From: Corynebacterium liangguodongii
GTDB taxonomy: Bacteria; Actinomycetota; Actinomycetes; Mycobacteriales; Mycobacteriaceae
DNA length: 64,000 nucleotides
Direction: 5' to 3'
Assembly: GCF_003070865.1 (NCBI RefSeq)
Contig: NZ_CP026948.1
Span: 2,170,001-2,234,000 of the forward strand
Below are positions 59,939 to 64,000 of this stretch, one piece after another (the stretch's first letter is position 1; the number at the start of each line of letters is the position of its first letter). The notes below the pieces were generated by a model. That model worked only from the letters and a program-made list of their open reading frames with translations, ran no database searches and was not told where the DNA came from. The translations under genes and the position numbers were made by a program.

Positions 59939-61360
59939 TGCGCCATCGCGCGCGGGCGCGTACCCACCGGGCACGGGGTTGTTCACACCCTCGACCTTGT
60001 GGCGGCCGGTGGCGTAGTACATGGCGATGCAGGCGACGCTGAAGACCACACCCACGGCCAGAGGGGTGCGGAAGTCCGGCTGCCACGCCATCACGCCGAA
60101 GGTGAAGAGGATGAACGCCAGGGCGAAGTACTGCCCCACCGGCCAAAACGGGACGCGGTATTCAAGCTCCGCCGCCTCGGACGGGGTCATGCGGCGCCGG
60201 GAGGCCAGGTGGGCGAGCAGGATCATTGCCCAGACGAAGATGGTGGCGAAGGTGGCCAGCGCGGCGATCAGCGCGAAGACGGACTCGGGGATGACGGCGT
60301 TGAGCACCACCCCGACGATCAGCACGGCCAGCAGGATCACCGTAGTCATCACCGGCACACCGCGCACCGTCTTAGACATCACCTGCGGGGCGAGGCGCTG
60401 GTTGGCTAGCCCTGTGAGCACGCGGCCGGCGCCGAAGATGTCGGCGTTGATGGCTGACAGGGCTGCGGTGATCACGATGACATTAAGTAGGGCGGCGGCC
60501 CAGTTCACGCCGAGCGCAGTGAAGATCTGCACGAACGGCGATTCCTCGCCGGTGATGGTGTGCCAGGGGTTGATCATCAAGATGATCAGAATCGCGAGCA
60601 CGTAGAACAGCAGGATGCGCGCGGGCACGGTGTTAATCGCCTTCGGGATCGCGCGCGATGGTTCATCGGCCTCGGTGCCGGCCACGCCGATGATCTCGGT
60701 GCCGCCGAAGGCGAAGAGCACGAGGATGAAGGATGCCGCCATGCCGGAGATACCGTTGGGGAAGAACCCGCCCTCATTGATGAGGTTGGCCGGGCCCGTA
60801 GTCTCCGCGTTGGACAACCCGAAAATGAGCACGGCCGCGCCCGCGGCGATCATCGCCACCACCGCGCCGACCTTGACGATGGTGAACCAGAACTCCAGCT
60901 CGCCGAACACGCGTGTCGACGCCACATTCGCTGCGCCGACGATCAATAGCGCCACGACAATCCACACCCAGCGCGAGACGTCCGGGAACCAAAAGCCCAT
61001 GTAGATGCCAATGGCGGTGAGGTCCGCCATGGCCACAATCACCATTTCGAAGGCGAACATCCACCCGGTGAGGAAGCCCGCCGCTCCACCCAGGTGGGCT
61101 CGGGTGTATTCCGCGAACGAGCCGCGCACGGGGTGGCGCACGGCCATCTCGCCGAGCGCGCGCAGCACGAAGTACACCACGGCGCCGCCGAGCAGGTAGA
61201 CCAGCAGGACCGACGGGCCGGCGGCCTGGATGGCGCCGGCGGAGCCGTAGAACAACCCGGTGCCGATGGCGGAACCGAGCGCGATGAAGTGGAGGTGGCG
61301 CGAGGTCAGGCCGCGTCCCTCGGTGTGGACCGGGGTGCCACTGGGCTGAATCGTTGTCAT
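59936..61360 (-). CDS. APC-family amino-acid permease, probable histidine transporter
   Basis: 474-residue amino-acid permease with twelve hydrophobic segments. The N-terminal HFIALGSAIGTGLFYGSAGA and the RHPVRGSFAEYTR loop are typical of the AAT subfamily. Substrate inferred as histidine (HutT-like) from the hut context; the AAT family includes aromatic, proline and histidine carriers, so this is not certain. ATG 61360 is chosen; TAGACT ends 8 nt upstream. hutG follows after 10 nt. Confidence 0.88.
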   Translation of the reverse strand: MTTIQPSGTPVHTEGRGLTSRHLHFIALGSAIGTGLFYGSAGAIQAAGPSVLLVYLLGGAVVYFVLRALGEMAVRHPVRGSFAEYTRAHLGGAAGFLTGWMFAFEMVIVAMADLTAIGIYMGFWFPDVSRWVWIVVALLIVGAANVASTRVFGELEFWFTIVKVGAVVAMIAAGAAVLIFGLSNAETTGPANLINEGGFFPNGISGMAASFILVLFAFGGTEIIGVAGTEADEPSRAIPKAINTVPARILLFYVLAILIILMINPWHTITGEESPFVQIFTALGVNWAAALLNVIVITAALSAINADIFGAGRVLTGLANQRLAPQVMSKTVRGVPVMTTVILLAVLIVGVVLNAVIPESVFALIAALATFATIFVWAMILLAHLASRRRMTPSEAAELEYRVPFWPVGQYFALAFILFTFGVMAWQPDFRTPLAVGVVFSVACIAMYYATGRHKVEGVNNPVPGGYAPARDGA

Positions 61361-61368
61361 GGCTGGGA

Positions 61369-61374
61369 AGTCTA
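61369..61374 (-). promoter_or_regulatory. Candidate -10 (TAGACT) of the permease gene
   Basis: Minus-strand TAGACT ends 8 nt before ATG 61360. Confidence 0.45.
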
Positions 61375-61416
61375 AGACACGTTTTCCTCTTACTGTGATT
61401 TGTCTTTCTTTGCCCT

Positions 61417-61432
61417 GTCTCACATGCGAGAC
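61417..61432. promoter_or_regulatory. Palindrome in the permease-IclR intergenic region
   Basis: GTCTC-ACATGC-GAGAC, a 16-bp palindrome (the ACATGC centre is nearly symmetric). It ends 7 nt before the regulator ATG, well placed for autoregulation and control of the divergent permease. Confidence 0.45.
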
Positions 61433-61439
61433 TCGTCGT

Positions 61440-62204
61440 ATGCCCCAAGTACCCGCTGCCCGCAACGCGCTGCGCATCCTCACGCTGCTTTCGCTGAGCG
61501 ACGCCCCCTTATCCGCCGCCCGCATCCAACGCGAATTGGATCTTCCCCGCTCCTCCACCTACCACCTGCTGCGCGAGCTGGAGGCCTCCGGTTTCGTGGT
61601 GCACCTCTCCAACCCCGGCACCTACGGTCTGGGCCTGGCCGCCTACCGGATGTCCGCGGCGTATACCACCCAGCAACCCCTGGTGCGCCTGGCCGCAAAA
61701 GACTTAAAGGCCATCGCGGTGTTTGTCGGAGGGTCTACACACCTCTCGCGCATGGCCGGCTCCGAGGTCGTCTACCTCCACGAGGCCCGCGCCCCCAAGG
61801 CGGTCTCCCTGGTCACCGAGGTCGGAGTGCGCCTTCCCGCTTTGTCCACCGCCTCGGGGCGGATCATGGTCGCGCACCTGCCCGAGGCGGAGGTCAAGGC
61901 CGTGTTCTCCGCCTCGGGCGAGCAGCGCGCATACCGGGAGGGGAAGGACCGCCTTATAGCGGCGCGTCAACGCGGGTGGGACGAGGAGCGCGAAGAGGTC
62001 TCGCGCGGCCAGGAGACGGTGGCCGTGGCCGTGCTCGACCACTTGGGACGCCCCGCTGCCGCGCTCGCAGCGACGTTTCCTGCCGGGTCCAGGGACGATG
62101 ACCAACGCGCAGAGGTGGTGGGCCGCCTGTCGGCCGCTGCGCGACGGGTGGCGGGGAAGTTTTTTGGTGGGGCTGGCACACCCGTTCGCACACACCTCTC
62201 CTAA
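61440..62204 (+). CDS. IclR-family regulator, probable hut regulator
   Basis: 254-residue IclR protein: N-terminal winged helix (about 5-65; AARNALRILTLLSL, SSTYHLLRELEASGFV) and C-terminal effector domain (about 80-245; SGRIMVAHLPEAE, RGQETVAVAVLDHLGR). ATG 61440 is used because upstream codons lie in the intergenic palindrome. Divergent from the permease and flanked by hutG and hutH, it is the obvious candidate hut regulator (HutR-like). The published C. glutamicum HutR motif as I recall it (TCTG-N6-CAGA type) was not found here. Confidence 0.88.
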   Translation: MPQVPAARNALRILTLLSLSDAPLSAARIQRELDLPRSSTYHLLRELEASGFVVHLSNPGTYGLGLAAYRMSAAYTTQQPLVRLAAKDLKAIAVFVGGSTHLSRMAGSEVVYLHEARAPKAVSLVTEVGVRLPALSTASGRIMVAHLPEAEVKAVFSASGEQRAYREGKDRLIAARQRGWDEEREEVSRGQETVAVAVLDHLGRPAAALAATFPAGSRDDDQRAEVVGRLSAAARRVAGKFFGGAGTPVRTHLS

Positions 62205-62347
62205 GCCCCATAGAAAAACCCTCCGCAGCCAGTCCGCTGAACGGGTAACTTGTCTTCCCTGGAGCTCGAAATCTCGCCCGCCAACAGGACCCTGATTTCG
62301 AGAACCAAGGGCTCACCCGCCAATGGGTATATACGAAGGTTTTCCCG

Positions 62348-62569
62348 GTGAGACAGATACGAAACAGAATCGCCCACCACGAGTCCTTGGCCCCGAAGGG
62401 CGTTCCAATAACCGGCACTGAAACCCGGCTAACTCCACGCGAATGCCATCAATCCTGCCTAGACCTCGGCTCCATGCTCGACCGGGACCTGCGATCATTT
62501 CTGGAGCGCCTTCCGACCTCCAAGGTGTTGGATAAATTGGAATCGACTTTAGCTTCGTTGCAGGCCTAA
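62348..62569 (+). pseudogene. Remnant of an Abi-like (HEPN) gene
   Basis: A 73-codon frame beginning within the motif RQIRNRIAHHESLAP, the HEPN-type R-N-X-H-H core of Abi-like (AbiD/AbiF) proteins, and continuing with a helical C-terminus (SMLDRDLRSFLERLP). The preceding several hundred residues expected of a full gene are absent; upstream sequence in another frame (MGIYEGFPGETDT-like) may be frameshifted debris. Its lower GC supports a decayed acquired gene. Confidence 0.55.
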
Positions 62570-62601
62570 CCCCCCCCTAGCGCCCCACCCCACCCACCGG
62601 C

Positions 62602-62607
62602 TACACT
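62602..62607 (+). promoter_or_regulatory. Candidate -10 (TACACT) of hutH
   Basis: TACACT 95 nt before ATG 62703, leaving a leader of about 85-90 nt. No clear -35. Confidence 0.3.
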
Positions 62608-62646
62608 TATCCCCGTCGCGTCTGGCTGTCGCGCGTTTGAACAACT

Positions 62647-62666
62647 CCGGCCCCGCGTAGGGCCGG
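62647..62666 (+). promoter_or_regulatory. Leader hairpin upstream of hutH
   Basis: CCGGCCC-CGCGTA-GGGCCGG, a 7-bp GC stem 37 nt before the hutH start. No T-run follows; a leader structure or attenuation role is possible. Confidence 0.4.
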
Positions 62667-62702
62667 TTCACGCACGCATTCCTACAAACGCAAAGGACAG
62701 CC

Positions 62703-64000
62703 ATGACCACCACGTACCCCTCCACCGTCACCGTCGGCATCGGCGCGCTCACCATCGATGAGGTCGTTGCCGTCGCCCGCTACGGCGCCTCCGTCGAGAT
62801 CGACCCGGCCGCTCTCGAGGAGGTCGCCGCCACCCGCGACCGCATCGAGGAGCTGGCCAACGACCCGACCCCCGTCTACGGCATCTCCACCGGCTTCGGC
62901 GCACTGGCACGCCGACACATCCCCGAGGCGATGCGCGCTCAGCTGCAGCTTTCCCTCGTGCGCTCCCACGCCGCCGGCTCCGGCCCGGAGGTGGAGCAGG
63001 AGGTGATCCGCGCGCTGATGCTGCTGCGCCTGTCCACCCTGTGCACCGGGCGCACCGGCGTACGCCCGGTGGTCGTGGAAACCTACGCCGCCGTGCTCAA
63101 CGCGCACATCACCCCGGTCGTGCGCGAGTACGGCTCGCTCGGCTGCTCCGGCGACCTCGCACCTCTCGCCCACTGCGCCCTGGCCCTGCTCGGCGAGGGC
63201 GAGGTGCGCGTCAACGGCGGGGAGATCGTCCCCGCGGCGCAGGCGCTTGGCGACGCCTCCATCGAGCCGCTCGCGCTGAAGGAGAAGGAGGGCCTGGCGC
63301 TGATCAACGGCACCGACGGCATGCTCGGCCAGCTCTGCCTGGCCATCACGGACCTGCGGGAGGCCGCCAAGGTGGCCGACATCGCCACCGCCATGACCGT
63401 GGAGGGGCTGACCGGCACGCTCACCGTCTTCGCCGATGACCTGCAAAAGTTGCGCCCGCACCCGGGCCAGGCCGACGCCGCCGCCAACATCCGCGCGGTG
63501 GCCCACGGCTCGGAGATCCTTGACGCCGCGGCTACGGAGTTCAAGCAGAAGCAGGTCCAGGACGCCTACTCGGTGCGCTGCGCGCCACAGGTCGCCGGCG
63601 GGTTCCGCGACACTATCGCGCACGCCGAGCTGGTGGCGGGCCGCGAGCTCGCGTCGGCCGTGGACAACCCCGTCGTGGCGCTCGACGGCCGGGTCAGCTC
63701 CAACGGTAACTTCCACGGCGCGCCCGTGGCCTACGCGCTGGACTTTTTGGCCATTGTGGTCGCCGATCTGGCGTCGATAAGCGAGCGCCGCACGGACCGC
63801 TTCCTGGACACCGCGCGCAACCGCGGGCTCAACGCCTTCCTTGCCGACGACCCCGGCGTGGATTCCGGACACATGATCGCGCAGTACACGCAGGCCGGCA
63901 TCGTCAGCGAGCTCAAGCGCAACGCGAACCCGGCCTCGGCGGACTCGATCCCGTCCTCGGCGATGCAGGAAGACCACGTCTCGCTCGGCTGGTCGGCGGC
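62703..64000 (+). CDS. hutH: Histidine ammonia-lyase (3' end outside window)
   Basis: Deaminates histidine to urocanate, the first step of histidine breakdown. ATG 62703 with AAAGGA upstream; 432 codons are visible with no stop. Family sequence VYGISTGFGALA, LIRSHAAGSG-type helix (LVRSHAAGSGPE), GTDGMLGQL, and the Tyr/Gln region near SSNGNFHGAPVA. The cofactor triad, which self-cyclises to MIO, reads Cys-Ser-Gly (GSLGCSGDLAPLAH) where the textbook enzyme has Ala-Ser-Gly. The catalytic Ser and Gly are intact, so activity is expected. hutU and hutI are not in the window. Confidence 0.95.
   Translation, partial: MTTTYPSTVTVGIGALTIDEVVAVARYGASVEIDPAALEEVAATRDRIEELANDPTPVYGISTGFGALARRHIPEAMRAQLQLSLVRSHAAGSGPEVEQEVIRALMLLRLSTLCTGRTGVRPVVVETYAAVLNAHITPVVREYGSLGCSGDLAPLAHCALALLGEGEVRVNGGEIVPAAQALGDASIEPLALKEKEGLALINGTDGMLGQLCLAITDLREAAKVADIATAMTVEGLTGTLTVFADDLQKLRPHPGQADAAANIRAVAHGSEILDAAATEFKQKQVQDAYSVRCAPQVAGGFRDTIAHAELVAGRELASAVDNPVVALDGRVSSNGNFHGAPVAYALDFLAIVVADLASISERRTDRFLDTARNRGLNAFLADDPGVDSGHMIAQYTQAGIVSELKRNANPASADSIPSSAMQEDHVSLGWSA

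Larger units (their letters stand above)
62205..62702. other. IclR-hutH intergenic region
   Basis: About 500 nt. The first 370 nt are of lower GC and hold an Abi-like gene remnant. The last 120 nt form the hutH promoter and leader: TACACT at 62602-62607 as possible -10 and a 7-bp hairpin at 62647-62666. Confidence 0.55.

Overview
The window is high-GC actinobacterial DNA from a mycolic-acid bacterium, almost certainly a Corynebacterium; the species cannot be fixed from the sequence alone. The evidence is an AftD arabinosyltransferase, a CmpL1/MmpL3-type mycolate exporter with its partner genes, the FadD32-Pks13-AccD condensation module, two secreted mycolyltransferases (one with the LGFP repeats typical of corynebacterial PS1/Cop1), and the arabinogalactan genes AftB, UbiA, GlfT2 and Glf. 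No rRNA, tRNA, CRISPR array or complete insertion sequence was seen.

Layout. (1) 1-15.3 kb is the mycolate-export and arabinan locus: aftD 3' end, an acyltransferase of the TmaT type, a DUF3068 protein, a polytopic membrane protein, two small unknown genes with their own promoter, a GT4 glycosyltransferase, an MtrP-type methyltransferase, pckG, trmB, an NYN-domain protein, cmpL1, a YbhN-like membrane protein and a DUF3054 protein. (2) 15.3-20.6 kb is a betT-betB-betA choline-to-glycine-betaine operon. (3) 20.7-42.5 kb is the cell-envelope cluster read leftwards: glf, glfT2, PAP2 phosphatase, ubiA, aftB, mycolyltransferase, SDR, cop1-type mycolyltransferase, DUF732 lipoprotein, Culp6-type cutinase, fadD32, pks13, accD and a 37-codon peptide gene ending at a strong terminator. 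A lower-GC DUF3800 gene interrupts it between glfT2 and glf. (4) 42.6-55.7 kb holds a secreted PGRP-type amidase, glpK, a DUF559/AbiEi-like protein, a HAD phosphatase, a PlsC acyltransferase, serS, a GntR regulator, a septum-formation protein, a zinicin-type metallopeptidase, a histidine phosphatase, pheA, a CPBP membrane protein and an LCP protein. (5) 55.8-64 kb holds an alanine:sodium symporter, a YjiH-family membrane protein and a histidine-utilisation block (hutG, permease, IclR regulator, hutH cut by the window end).

How they work together. FadD32, Pks13 and AccD make the mycolate precursor; CmpL1 with TmaT and MtrP functions exports trehalose monomycolate; the mycolyltransferases attach mycolate to the arabinan built by UbiA, PAP2 phosphatase, AftB and AftD on the galactan made by Glf and GlfT2.

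Three signals cut across annotation. First, the 11-mer GC[T/G]TATCGACG occurs about 20 times on both strands (its 8-base core 25 times), far above expectation, mostly inside genes. Second, many genes have a TANNNT -10 hexamer 6-9 nt before the start codon, as for leaderless mRNAs, including three head-to-head pairs. Third, several accessory pieces (DUF3800 gene with a nested hairpin, DUF559-like gene beside two DnaA boxes, an Abi-like remnant, a poly-C tract at a start codon) sit in otherwise conserved blocks.
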